This document shows, one piece after another, positions 50,986 through 59,128 of a stretch of DNA of 64,000 nucleotides. The DNA comes from Ornithinibacillus bavariensis. GTDB lineage: Bacteria > Bacillota > Bacilli > Bacillales > Amphibacillaceae. The stretch lies in the NCBI RefSeq assembly GCF_050433565.1, contig NZ_JBNPWZ010000001.1:620001-684000 (forward strand), in the 5' to 3' direction. Both the position numbers and the translations under genes were made by a program. Within the stretch, counting starts at the first letter, position 1; every line of letters begins with the position of its first letter. The notes beneath the pieces are model-generated. The model was not told where the DNA came from and did no database searches. It saw only the letters and a program-made list of their open reading frames with translations.

Positions 50986-51921
50986 ATGAAAAAAACAGAA
51001 GGTATTCACCATATCACAGCAATTGTAGGACATCCACAGGAAAATGTAGATTTTTATGCAGGAATTTTAGGGCTTCGTTTAGTAAAAAAAACCATTAACT
51101 TTGATGATCCTGGAACCTATCATTTATATTTTGGTAATGATGGAGGAAGACCAGGAAGTATTATTACCTTTTTTCCATGGCCAAATGCTTATCAAGGAAA
51201 AATCGGTGGTGGTCAAGTAGGAGTAACAGTTTATGCAATCCCTATGGGAAAAATGAGCTACTGGCAAGATAGGTTAGAAAAATTTAATATCCACTATAGT
51301 AAAATTGAGCGGTTTGGGGAAACGTACTTGCACTTTGAGGACATCCACGGATTACAATTAGAGTTGGTAGAGCGAAATCAAGGTGAACGAAATAATTGGA
51401 CATTTGGAGATGTAACGCCAGAGGTAGCAATTAAGGGATTTGGTGGCGCTGTTTTATATTCTGTTAATCCTGCCCAAACAGCGGAAACGCTTCAAACTGT
51501 AATGGGTCTTGAAAAGGTTGGAGAAGAAGAAGATATTGTTCGCTTCAAGTCCTATGGAAATATTGGTAATATCATTGATATCAAAAAAACACCGGTGGAT
51601 CGAGGACAAATGGGAGTAGGGACTGTCCATCATATTGCTTGGCGTGCCAAGGACGATGAAGACCAATTGGATTGGCAACGTTTATTAGCAAAAAAAGGAT
51701 ATGGTGTAACAGCAGTAAGAGATCGTAATTACTTTAATGCCATTTATTTTAGAGAATATGGTGAAATTCTGTTTGAGATTGCCACTGACCCACCAGGGTT
51801 TGCACATGATGAGTCCTATGAAACAATGGGTCAGGATTTAAAATTGCCCGAGCAATACGAGCACTATCGTGAAAGACTTAATAATTCTTTAATCCCGATT
51901 AAAGTAAGAGAACTAGATTAG
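50986..51921 (+). CDS. Ring-cleaving (VOC) dioxygenase, MhqA/E/O type
   Basis: The product has 311 residues in two vicinal-oxygen-chelate domains. The first starts GIHHITAIVGHPQENVDFYA and carries GRPGSIITFFPWP. The second has VGTVHHIAWRAKD and EILFEIATDPPGFAHDE. His in HHIT, His in VHHIA and Glu in LFEIA form the metal site. MhqA, MhqE and MhqO of B. subtilis belong to this group and handle quinone- or catechol-derived compounds. It is the first gene behind the MhqR-type operator; RBS AAAGGAGACG. Confidence 0.88.
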   Translation: MKKTEGIHHITAIVGHPQENVDFYAGILGLRLVKKTINFDDPGTYHLYFGNDGGRPGSIITFFPWPNAYQGKIGGGQVGVTVYAIPMGKMSYWQDRLEKFNIHYSKIERFGETYLHFEDIHGLQLELVERNQGERNNWTFGDVTPEVAIKGFGGAVLYSVNPAQTAETLQTVMGLEKVGEEEDIVRFKSYGNIGNIIDIKKTPVDRGQMGVGTVHHIAWRAKDDEDQLDWQRLLAKKGYGVTAVRDRNYFNAIYFREYGEILFEIATDPPGFAHDESYETMGQDLKLPEQYEHYRERLNNSLIPIKVRELD

Positions 51922-51933
51922 GAGGGGATATAG

Positions 51934-52542
51934 TTGCTAACCTTTGACCCAAAAGCTATTTCGGAGAGAGAGAATTATAAATTATTAATTGGAACCATTA
52001 TTCCGAGACCAATTGCATTTGTTACAAGTTTGGCAGAAGATGGAACGATTAATGGAGCGCCGTTTAGCTATTTTAATATCGTCTCTTCTAATCCGCCTAT
52101 GATTTCGATAGCTCTTCAACGGAAAGAGGGGCGGATGCGAGATACGGCAAAAAACATTCGTAATAATAGAGAATTTGTCGTGCACGTTGTTGATGACGAA
52201 AATGTAGAAGCAATTAATAAAACAGCAGCCTCCCTCCCCCCAAACCAGAGTGAGCTAGAACAGGCAAATCTAACTCTTGTAACGAGTCAAAATGTATCAG
52301 TTCCAGGGATTAAAGAGGCTAAGGTTCGGTTTGAATGTACGTTAGAACATGCAATTGAGCTGGGTGAGGATGGAAATGTTGGTGTTGATTTAATCATAGG
52401 AAAGATTTCCATGTTTCATATTGATGAAGAAATATATGAGTCAGGTAGAATTAACCAAGTGAAACTTGCAGCAGTAAGTCGTCTAGCAGGATCTAATTAC
52501 GCTAAAATTGGAGAAACATTTTCCATCGAGCGCCCAAAATAA
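51934..52542 (+). CDS. Flavin reductase-domain protein
   Basis: The product has 202 residues from TTG 51934 behind AGGAGGGGATATAG. LIGTIIPRPIAFVTSLAEDG, then NGAPFSYFNIVSSNPPMISI, is the FMN-binding split-barrel flavin reductase pattern. It may supply reduced flavin or directly reduce quinone-like compounds. It lies 12 nt after the first dioxygenase, and the second dioxygenase starts 10 nt after its stop, in one operon. Confidence 0.88.
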   Translation: MLTFDPKAISERENYKLLIGTIIPRPIAFVTSLAEDGTINGAPFSYFNIVSSNPPMISIALQRKEGRMRDTAKNIRNNREFVVHVVDDENVEAINKTAASLPPNQSELEQANLTLVTSQNVSVPGIKEAKVRFECTLEHAIELGEDGNVGVDLIIGKISMFHIDEEIYESGRINQVKLAAVSRLAGSNYAKIGETFSIERPK

Positions 52543-52552
52543 GGGGGATTTT

Positions 52553-53491
52553 ATGTTTACTACATCTGGCATTCATCATATCACGGCTATTGTCTCTGAT
52601 CCTCAGATTAATTATTCTTTTTATTCTAAGGTATTGGGACTAAAACTAATTAAAAAAACGGTTAATTTTGATCGACCAGAAGTGTATCATTTATATTTTG
52701 GGAATGAAACTGCTGATCCTGGTACTATAATTACCTTTTTCCCATGGCCAAAGCTGGCAAAAGGTCGAATTGGAACGAAGCAGGTTGGAGTAATTAGCTT
52801 TGCAATCCCTCCCGGTTCGACCGAATATTGGGAGCAACATTTGCAGGAAAATAGGATCTCCTATACAACTACAACTCGTTTTGCTAAAAGCTACATCCAG
52901 TTTCAAGATCCTGATGGAATATGGTTAGAACTGGCTGAACAGAAGGAAAGTCTGATTGATAACTCGGGTAACTCAGGTAATAGCAGACAGAAGTATGCAA
53001 TAAAAGGATTGGCTGGAGCAACGCTTTATTCGAATAACCCGACTCGCACAGCAGCTATTTTGGAAACTACATTAGGCATAAAAATGGTTGATAAGGATGA
53101 GGAATATATTCGGTTTAAAACGGAATCAACGTTCGGTAATACCATTGATTTAAAACTTTCCCATTCTGTACGTGGACTGGCTGGAGCAGGTACTATTCAC
53201 CATATTGCCTTTCGTACAGCTAGTGATGATCAGCATCAAAGGTGGAGAGAGTTACTTATAGAAAAAGGGTTTAAACCAACCGAAATAAAAGACCGTAATT
53301 ACTTTAAAGCACTGTATTTCCAAGAAGAGGATGGAATTCTATTCGAAATTGCAACTGATACACCAGGTTTTACGGTTGATGAGTCACTTGAGGAATTAGG
53401 AACAATGTTAAAGCTCCCAGATTGGCTTGAATCCAAGAGAAAAGAGTATGAAGCAATACTAACACCCTTAAATAAAAATATGGAGGAATAA
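52553..53491 (+). CDS. Ring-cleaving (VOC) dioxygenase, MhqA/E/O type
   Basis: The product has 312 residues from ATG 52553 with AAGGGGGATTTT before it; the open frame overlaps the previous gene. SGIHHITAIVSDPQINYSFY and AGTIHHIAFRTASD give the metal His residues, and GILFEIATDTPGFTVDE the Glu. It is clearly paralogous to the gene at 50986 (shared GNxxxxPGxIITFFPWP and DRNYFxAxYF). It is the third gene of the operon. Confidence 0.88.
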   Translation: MFTTSGIHHITAIVSDPQINYSFYSKVLGLKLIKKTVNFDRPEVYHLYFGNETADPGTIITFFPWPKLAKGRIGTKQVGVISFAIPPGSTEYWEQHLQENRISYTTTTRFAKSYIQFQDPDGIWLELAEQKESLIDNSGNSGNSRQKYAIKGLAGATLYSNNPTRTAAILETTLGIKMVDKDEEYIRFKTESTFGNTIDLKLSHSVRGLAGAGTIHHIAFRTASDDQHQRWRELLIEKGFKPTEIKDRNYFKALYFQEEDGILFEIATDTPGFTVDESLEELGTMLKLPDWLESKRKEYEAILTPLNKNMEE

Positions 53492-53494
53492 AAA

Positions 53495-54481
53495 ATGAAT
53501 CAATTAAAAGGAGTACATCACATAACAGCAATTACTAGTAGTGCGGAGAAAATCTATGATTTCTTCACGAATGTTTTAGGTGTACGATTAGTGAAAAAGA
53601 CAGTTAATCAAGATGATATTCAAACATACCATTTATTCTTTGCAGATGATGAAGGTAGCCCAGGAACAGATATGACGTTTTTTGATTTTCCTGGAATTCC
53701 AAAAGGTGTTCACGGTACAGATGAGATTTCCAAGACATCATTCCGTGTACCAACTGATGCATCACTAGATTATTGGGTAAAACGATTTAATCGATTAAAT
53801 GTTAAGCATGATGGCATTAAGGAACAATTTGGGACAAAGACGCTATCATTTGAGGATTTTGATGAACAGCAATATCAATTAATCTCTGATGAGAACAATA
53901 AAGGTGTAGCTTCTGGGATTCCATGGAAGAAAGGACCAATTCCATTAGAATTTGCTATTACTGGCTTAGGACCAGTATTTGTCCGAGTATCCAATTTTGA
54001 TTATTTTAAAGCCGTATTGGAACAGGTTTATCTTTTCAAGGAAATTGGAAAAGAAGGTTCTTTTCATCTATTTGAAATGGGTGAAGGGGGAAATGGAGCA
54101 CAAGTAGTAGTAGAATATAATGCTATTCTTCCTCGTGCAAGACAGGGATACGGAACCGTCCATCATGCTGCATTCCGTGTAGAGGATCGGGCTGCATTAG
54201 ATGCGTGGATGACGAGATATGAATCCTTCCGTGTGCCAAATTCAGGTTTTGTGGAGCGCTATTATTTTGGTTCGTTATATGCAAATATTGCGCCACAGAT
54301 TTTATTTGAGCTAGCAACAGATGGCCCAGGATTTATGGGGGATGAGCCATATGAAACGCTTGGAGAAAAATTGTCACTGCCACCATACTTTGAAGCACAG
54401 CGTGAAGAAATTGAGAGGCTTGTAAGACCAATTGATACGATTAGAAGTACAAAAGTATTTGAAAAAGAATATGAGGATTAA
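53495..54481 (+). CDS. Ring-cleaving (VOC) dioxygenase, MhqO-like
   Basis: The product has 328 residues. GVHHITAITSSAEKIYDFFT, YGTVHHAAFRVEDRA and QILFELATDGPGFMGDEPYE keep the VOC metal ligands. The first domain differs from the two upstream paralogues (GTDMTFFDFPG instead of FFPWP), so its substrate may differ. It starts 3 nt after the preceding gene. Confidence 0.88.
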   Translation: MNQLKGVHHITAITSSAEKIYDFFTNVLGVRLVKKTVNQDDIQTYHLFFADDEGSPGTDMTFFDFPGIPKGVHGTDEISKTSFRVPTDASLDYWVKRFNRLNVKHDGIKEQFGTKTLSFEDFDEQQYQLISDENNKGVASGIPWKKGPIPLEFAITGLGPVFVRVSNFDYFKAVLEQVYLFKEIGKEGSFHLFEMGEGGNGAQVVVEYNAILPRARQGYGTVHHAAFRVEDRAALDAWMTRYESFRVPNSGFVERYYFGSLYANIAPQILFELATDGPGFMGDEPYETLGEKLSLPPYFEAQREEIERLVRPIDTIRSTKVFEKEYED

Positions 54482-54496
54482 TAAAGGAGAAAACGG

Positions 54497-55099
54497 ATGA
54501 AACATATTTATCAAAAAGGAAATGATCCAACAAAACCAACATTATTATTACTACATGGAACCGGTGGAACAGAGCATGACCTACTTCCACTTACGGACAT
54601 CATTGATCCTAACGCTTCCATATTGAGTGTTCGAGGTAATGTATTAGAAAATGGGATGCCACGGTTCTTTCGAAGATTAGCTGAAGGTGTCTTTGATGAA
54701 GAGGATTTAGTGTATCGCACGAATGAATTACATGATTTTTTAAATGATGCTGCGATAAAGTACGAATTTGATCGTAATAATATTATTGCAATTGGTTATT
54801 CAAATGGAGCAAATATTGCTGCAAGCTTACTATTCCATTTTCAGGATGCTTTAAAAGGAGCCATGCTTCATCACCCTATGGTTCCAAGAAGAGGCATCAC
54901 ATTACCTGATTTATCCGGTAAGCATCTGTTTATTGGAGCAGGAACAAACGATCCAATCTGCTCGCCACAAGAATCAGAGGAACTAGCTTCTTTATTTAAA
55001 GACGCAGGTGCTAGTGTGGAGATGCACTGGGAGGATAGAGGACATCAGTTGACGATTACTGAGGTAGAGGCAGCAGCCAGTTGGTATAAGCAATTATAG
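54497..55099 (+). CDS. mhqD: MhqD-type carboxylesterase
   Basis: The product has 200 residues of the phospholipase/carboxylesterase alpha/beta-hydrolase family. LLLLHGTGGTEHDLLPL is the oxyanion loop, AIGYSNGANIAASLL the nucleophile Ser, Asp is in GAGTNDPICS and His in DRGHQLTITE. B. subtilis MhqD (YodD) has this size and sits with an MhqE dioxygenase under MhqR, as here. It is the last gene of the operon; RBS AAAGGAG. Confidence 0.87.
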   Translation: MKHIYQKGNDPTKPTLLLLHGTGGTEHDLLPLTDIIDPNASILSVRGNVLENGMPRFFRRLAEGVFDEEDLVYRTNELHDFLNDAAIKYEFDRNNIIAIGYSNGANIAASLLFHFQDALKGAMLHHPMVPRRGITLPDLSGKHLFIGAGTNDPICSPQESEELASLFKDAGASVEMHWEDRGHQLTITEVEAAASWYKQL

Positions 55100-55113
55100 T
55101 CTTTATATAGAGA

Positions 55114-55154
55114 GAAGGATGTGTTCATTATTGAACTCATCCTTCTTTTTTTAT
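55114..55154 (+). terminator. Terminator of the mhq-type operon
   Basis: GAAGGATG-...-CATCCTTC with inner GTTCA/TGAAC pairing and eight T. The 350 nt that follow (55155-55505) hold no supported gene. Confidence 0.88.
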
Positions 55155-55505
55155 TGGTTAATAGTGAATATTTCATCTTCTGTAGTGATGGCTTTTTAAC
55201 CGTACCTACCAGGTCATACTAGTAAAACCGATATGAAACGAGTAAAAACTTTATCAAATAGTAATGACAAGCTAAAATAAAAGTAGGAGGTTTTAGTTTT
55301 TCTTGTAATGAAAAAGGAGAAAATGAGGGACAAAGAAAGTAAAATAACATAGAACATTGCCAAACAATATGTAAATTACAAAGGTAGTGTATTTCATTCA
55401 TTTCCCTATTTGTTTTGAGATAATTTCAAGCTAACTACAAGAAAAAGCAAAAAATCATAACACACAAATAGATACTGGAACCTGAATCTTAAGGAGTATA
55501 AAAAA

Positions 55506-56231
55506 ATGGCACTTGAATTAAACATCAACGATTTTAAACTAATGAAAACAGAAATACTACGTTTTATGCTGTCTTACAAGTTTGCAATAGAAGAAGTAAG
55601 TACTAAAATAAACATTCTTATGCAGGAATTTCAATATATTCATGATCACAACCCAATTGAACATGTGAAGTCAAGACTGAAGTCACCAGAGAGCATTATC
55701 AATAAGGTGCAAAGAAAAGGCTATCCGTTAACGATTAAGGATATTCGAGACAACATTCACGATATTGCCGGTATCCGAATAACCTGCTCCTATATATCTG
55801 ATATTTATAAGGTTAGTGAAATGATACAGAAACAGAAAGATATCGAAGTCATCCAAATAAAAGATTATATTGAAAACCCTAAGCCAAATGGCTATAGAAG
55901 TCTTCACTTAATCATTAAAATTCCTATATTCATGTCGGACCATGTAGAGGATGTCTATGTTGAGTTGCAAATAAGGACTATAGCGATGGATTTTTGGGCA
56001 AGCTTGGAGCACAAAATATTTTATAAATATAACAAAGAAATTCCGCAACATATGAAGGATGAACTAAAGGAAGCTGCAGAAACAGCTGCTCAATTAGATG
56101 TTAAAATGGAAAAGCTACAACGGGAGATGCTTGAGATTAAAGGAAAAGAATTAGAAGCACTTCCCAACTTGTTTGAATCACCGAAGCAATTAGAGAGTCT
56201 TTATGGATTCTTAAATAACGGACTAAAATAA
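55506..56231 (+). CDS. sasA: Small alarmone synthetase (YwaC/RelP type)
   Basis: The product has 241 residues of the GTP pyrophosphokinase family without a hydrolase domain. HNPIEHVKSRLKSPESIINK, IHDIAGIRITCSYISDIYKV, PKPNGYRSLHLIIKIP and AMDFWASLEHKIFYKYNKE are the synthetase motifs. The close match to remembered YwaC (RelP/SasA) residues favours this over YjbM. It makes (p)ppGpp under envelope stress. RBS AAGGAGTAT precedes ATG 55506. A strong terminator follows. Confidence 0.9.
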   Translation: MALELNINDFKLMKTEILRFMLSYKFAIEEVSTKINILMQEFQYIHDHNPIEHVKSRLKSPESIINKVQRKGYPLTIKDIRDNIHDIAGIRITCSYISDIYKVSEMIQKQKDIEVIQIKDYIENPKPNGYRSLHLIIKIPIFMSDHVEDVYVELQIRTIAMDFWASLEHKIFYKYNKEIPQHMKDELKEAAETAAQLDVKMEKLQREMLEIKGKELEALPNLFESPKQLESLYGFLNNGLK

Positions 56232-56235
56232 GTAA

Positions 56236-56279
56236 GGGCTGCAAAAAAGGTAACTATTAACTTTTTTGCAGCCCTTTAA
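56236..56279 (+). terminator. Terminator after sasA
   Basis: A perfect 14-bp stem GGGCTGCAAAAAAG/CTTTTTTGCAGCCC is followed by TTTAAAATT. Confidence 0.85.
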
Positions 56280-56411
56280 AATTGTTGCAAAGGACGTATT
56301 AACAGAAAAATCCATTCAAATTTCAAATGAAAAATGGTACTATCGAAAGTGAGGTATCTGAATTTTAATTAAAAACAAACAATTTATGTAATAGCAACAA
56401 GGGGGAATCTG

Positions 56412-57155
56412 ATGGCAAAGTTACGGGGGAAGGTCGCAGTTGTTACTGGAGCGGCTCAAGGAATAGGCCCTAAGATTATGGAGAGATTTTTAGAGGACGA
56501 AGCAGTCGTGGTAGCACTTGATATAAATCTGGAGAAGCTTGAGCAAACAGCGAGAGATTTGGACCCAACTGGTGAAAGAATTTTTATATGGCAGTGCGAT
56601 GTATCTAGTGAGAAGGAAGTTAAGGAAACGTTTCAACATATTTATGAAAAACTAGTGAAAGTAGATATCTTAGTAAATAATGCTGGTATTATTAGAGATA
56701 AATTTTTCCATAAGATGGAGAAGGCACAATGGGATGCTGTGATTAATGTGAATTTAACGAGTATGTTTCACACCTGTCAAGCTGTAATTCCAAAAATGCG
56801 AGAGCAGGAATACGGTAAAATTGTAAACATTTCTTCAACTTCAAGCTGGGGGAATATGGGACAGGCAAACTATAGTGCAGCGAAGGCGGGGGTAATTGGC
56901 CTGACTAGAACATTAGCAAAGGAAAATGGTAGTAAAAACATCACGGTTAATGCAATTGCACCCGGGCAAATAGATACAGACATGACACAGAACCTACCGG
57001 AAAATATAAAAATGATGTCTCTATTATTAACACCTGCCGGGCGTGTTGGTAAACCTTCAGAAGTTGCAGCCGTAGTATCATTTTTAGCTTCAGATGATTC
57101 CAGTTTTGTTAATGGGGAATGTATTTCTGTTAGCGGTGGTTTCTTAATGGCATAA
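56412..57155 (+). CDS. Short-chain dehydrogenase/reductase (FabG-like)
   Basis: The product has 247 residues. The NAD(P) motif TGAAQGIG (13-20), VNNAGIIRD, catalytic Ser in NISSTSSWGNMG and YSAAKAG, and a C-terminal INGECISVSGG-like end (SFVNGECISVSGGF) are complete. FabG-like enzymes reduce 3-oxoacyl thioesters, but the neighbouring SCP2 gene suggests lipid or sterol-like substrates outside core fatty-acid synthesis. RBS CAAGGGGGAAT precedes ATG 56412. It lies 24 nt before the SCP2 gene, in one operon. Confidence 0.88.
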   Translation: MAKLRGKVAVVTGAAQGIGPKIMERFLEDEAVVVALDINLEKLEQTARDLDPTGERIFIWQCDVSSEKEVKETFQHIYEKLVKVDILVNNAGIIRDKFFHKMEKAQWDAVINVNLTSMFHTCQAVIPKMREQEYGKIVNISSTSSWGNMGQANYSAAKAGVIGLTRTLAKENGSKNITVNAIAPGQIDTDMTQNLPENIKMMSLLLTPAGRVGKPSEVAAVVSFLASDDSSFVNGECISVSGGFLMA

Positions 57156-57179
57156 AATAGAAATATAGGGAGATGAATT

Positions 57180-57521
57180 ATGTTGAGTAATCTAGTAGAA
57201 ACGGTTCAATTAATTGAAAAAAAATTCAATGAGAATCCTACACCGATTTCTGGAGTAACAGTTACATATCAATTTGACATAACGGGCGATGATGGTGGAA
57301 ATTATCAATTGCAGCTTCGAGACGGTCAGGCAAAAGTTATAACAGGAAGTGAAGCTCCTGCAGATTGTACGTTAACCATGTCACTAGATAGTTTTGATAA
57401 ATTTCTATCGGGAAAGCTAAAAGGAACGATGGCGTTTATGACAGGCAAGCTAAAAATTAAAGGTGATATCACTAAAGCAATGAAGTTAGAAACAATTTTA
57501 AAAGAATATGACTTTAGATAA
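57180..57521 (+). CDS. SCP2 sterol-carrier domain protein
   Basis: The product has 113 residues and a single SCP2 domain: VTYQFDITGDDGGNYQLQLR, EAPADCTLTMSLDSFDKFLS, GKLKGTMAFMTGKLKIKGDI and a final LEILKEYDF-like end. Such proteins bind lipids or acyl-CoA. It follows the short-chain dehydrogenase by 24 nt, so the two probably act on the same lipid-like substrate, an inference. Confidence 0.9.
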   Translation: MLSNLVETVQLIEKKFNENPTPISGVTVTYQFDITGDDGGNYQLQLRDGQAKVITGSEAPADCTLTMSLDSFDKFLSGKLKGTMAFMTGKLKIKGDITKAMKLETILKEYDFR

Positions 57522-57635
57522 TAAAAGTAAATATTTCTTAACTAACTTTAGAAAAGCACTGTTTAATGAAACACTATCTAACTTAGTATTATTTTCAAGT
57601 GCTTGATAGTTTATAATTAAAAAGGAGTGCATGTA

Positions 57636-57731
57636 ATGGATTTACCTATTTTCCTAATCGTAAGCTATGTGGGGATCATTCTAATTATTTTACTAACCGT
57701 AGTTGGAATACTGCGTTTTTTTAAAAGGTAA
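57636..57731 (+). CDS. 31-residue membrane peptide
   Basis: ATG 57636 has AAAGGAG 9 nt upstream. The peptide is one hydrophobic helix ending in RFFKR (it starts MDLPIFLIVSYVGIILIILL). The ribosome site and the basic C-terminus suggest a real small membrane peptide. The family is unknown. Confidence 0.5.
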   Translation: MDLPIFLIVSYVGIILIILLTVVGILRFFKR

Positions 57732-57874
57732 AAATATATTGACAGCTTATAAGTAAATTGGAGTTATCCTATAGGAACTCCTTTCAATTGGGATTGGGAT
57801 AATCCCCTCACTTTAGCTATTCTTGAGAAGTTTAGACTGTTTCTGAATTTGTTGATAGCTGTACACCTTTAGAA

Positions 57875-57921
57875 CAAACCACATGGAATCATGGGATAAC
57901 CAGATTCCATGTGGTTTATTC
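57875..57921. terminator. Strong hairpin terminator
   Basis: AAACCACATGGAATC-...-GATTCCATGTGGTTT is a 15-bp stem with A/T-rich flanks that is usable in both directions. Confidence 0.85.
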
Positions 57922-58034
57922 ATTATAGTGAGAATAATACTTTTTCTAATACGCTAAGTATTTTGATAACGAAGCGACATTTCCAAATGGGAATTCATGA
58001 ATCTCGAATACAAAATTACTGTAAGGTCCATCTT

Positions 58035-58181
58035 TTACATATCCTCATTATCTTTATCGTTAAACTTCCCATGATCTAAATAAGCATATTCATTTTTTTG
58101 TTCATTTTGTTGCACATTTTCTTGCCTCAGTAAGTATTGGTCAGCGCCAGGACCTTTGATTTCCCTGGTCTCTTTTTTCAT
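58035..58181 (-). CDS. 48-residue polar protein
   Basis: Minus-strand ATG 58181 follows AAGGAGGCGATTATTT. The product begins MKKETREIKGPGADQYLLRQ, is Gln/Asn/Glu-rich, and ends NDKDNEDM. I do not recognise it. Composition and size resemble small acid-soluble or spore-associated proteins, an inference. Confidence 0.5.
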   Translation of the reverse strand: MKKETREIKGPGADQYLLRQENVQQNEQKNEYAYLDHGKFNDKDNEDM

Positions 58182-58347
58182 AAATAATCGCCTCCTTATT
58201 CATAGCTTTCCCCGAAAAATAATTGCTATTGGTAAGAAAAAATGTTTATCAGGCCATAACTAAAGATAGTCTATTGAATTCATAGCTAAAATAGATAGTA
58301 TCTCCAATGACGTAGAAACTATATAATAGAATCATAATTTACCAATA

Positions 58348-58391
58348 TTAAGAAATTCTTAAGAAATTTATTAAACGAATGTTAAGATTTG
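58348..58391 (+). promoter_or_regulatory. Four direct repeats, OmpR-type regulator site
   Basis: TTAAGAAATT (58348), TTAAGAAATT (58359), TTAAACGAAT (58371) and TTAAGATTTG (58382) are spaced 11, 12 and 11 nt apart, one helical turn each. This is the usual layout of binding sites for OmpR/PhoB-family regulators. It lies 45-88 nt before the response regulator start, so autoregulation is likely. Confidence 0.6.
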
Positions 58392-58435
58392 ATGGATAAG
58401 CTATAGACGTATAGGAAAGTGTGAAGGGGATACTA

Positions 58436-59128
58436 ATGAATAAATATAATGTATTAGTTGTTGATGACGAAAAGGAAATTCGCGATGCAATCGAAATTTA
58501 TTTAAAAAATGAGGGGGTGACCGTGCTAAAGGCAAAGGATGGAGTGGAAGCAATCGAGCTATTACATGAGAATGAGGTTCACCTTATATTACTGGATGTT
58601 ATGATGCCTCGTATGGATGGAATCGCTGCAACCTATAAGATCCGGGAACAGAAAAACATACCGATTATTATTCTAAGTGCGAAAAGTGAGGACACAGATA
58701 AAATATTAGGACTTCAAGTGGGAGCAGATGATTACATAACAAAACCATTCAATCCAATGGAATTGATAGCCCGGGTTAAATCACAATTAAGGCGCTATGT
58801 AACACTAGGCACATTTGCAGGAGCAAATAAATTAATTGATTTGAATGGATTAACTCTTGATCAGAGCTCTAAACAAGTTACGGTGAACGGAGAGGAAGTT
58901 AAGCTCACTCCTATTGAGTACAAAATTGTGGAACTTTTGATGACAAATGCAGGTAGAGTATTTTCGATTAATGAAATATATGAACTGGTTTGGAAAGAAC
59001 CTAACTTTAATGCGGAAAATACCGTAGCGGTTCACATCCGAAAAATTAGAGAAAAGATTGAAATAGATTCCAAAAATCCAAGGTATTTAAAGGTGGTGTG
59101 GGGACTTGGGTACAAGATGGAAAAGTAG
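58436..59128 (+). CDS. OmpR/PhoB-family response regulator
   Basis: The product has 230 residues from ATG 58436 with AAGGGGAT before it. The receiver domain starts MNKYNVLVVDDEKEIRDAIE, with phospho-acceptor Asp54 in LILLDVMMPRMDG, Thr/Ser in IIILSAKSED and Lys in YITKPFNPMELI. The C-terminal winged helix ends NFNAENTVAVHIRKIREKIE and WGLGYKME. It resembles the VanR-like/YvcP regulators of envelope-stress systems. It overlaps the kinase gene by 23 nt. Confidence 0.93.
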   Translation: MNKYNVLVVDDEKEIRDAIEIYLKNEGVTVLKAKDGVEAIELLHENEVHLILLDVMMPRMDGIAATYKIREQKNIPIIILSAKSEDTDKILGLQVGADDYITKPFNPMELIARVKSQLRRYVTLGTFAGANKLIDLNGLTLDQSSKQVTVNGEEVKLTPIEYKIVELLMTNAGRVFSINEIYELVWKEPNFNAENTVAVHIRKIREKIEIDSKNPRYLKVVWGLGYKMEK

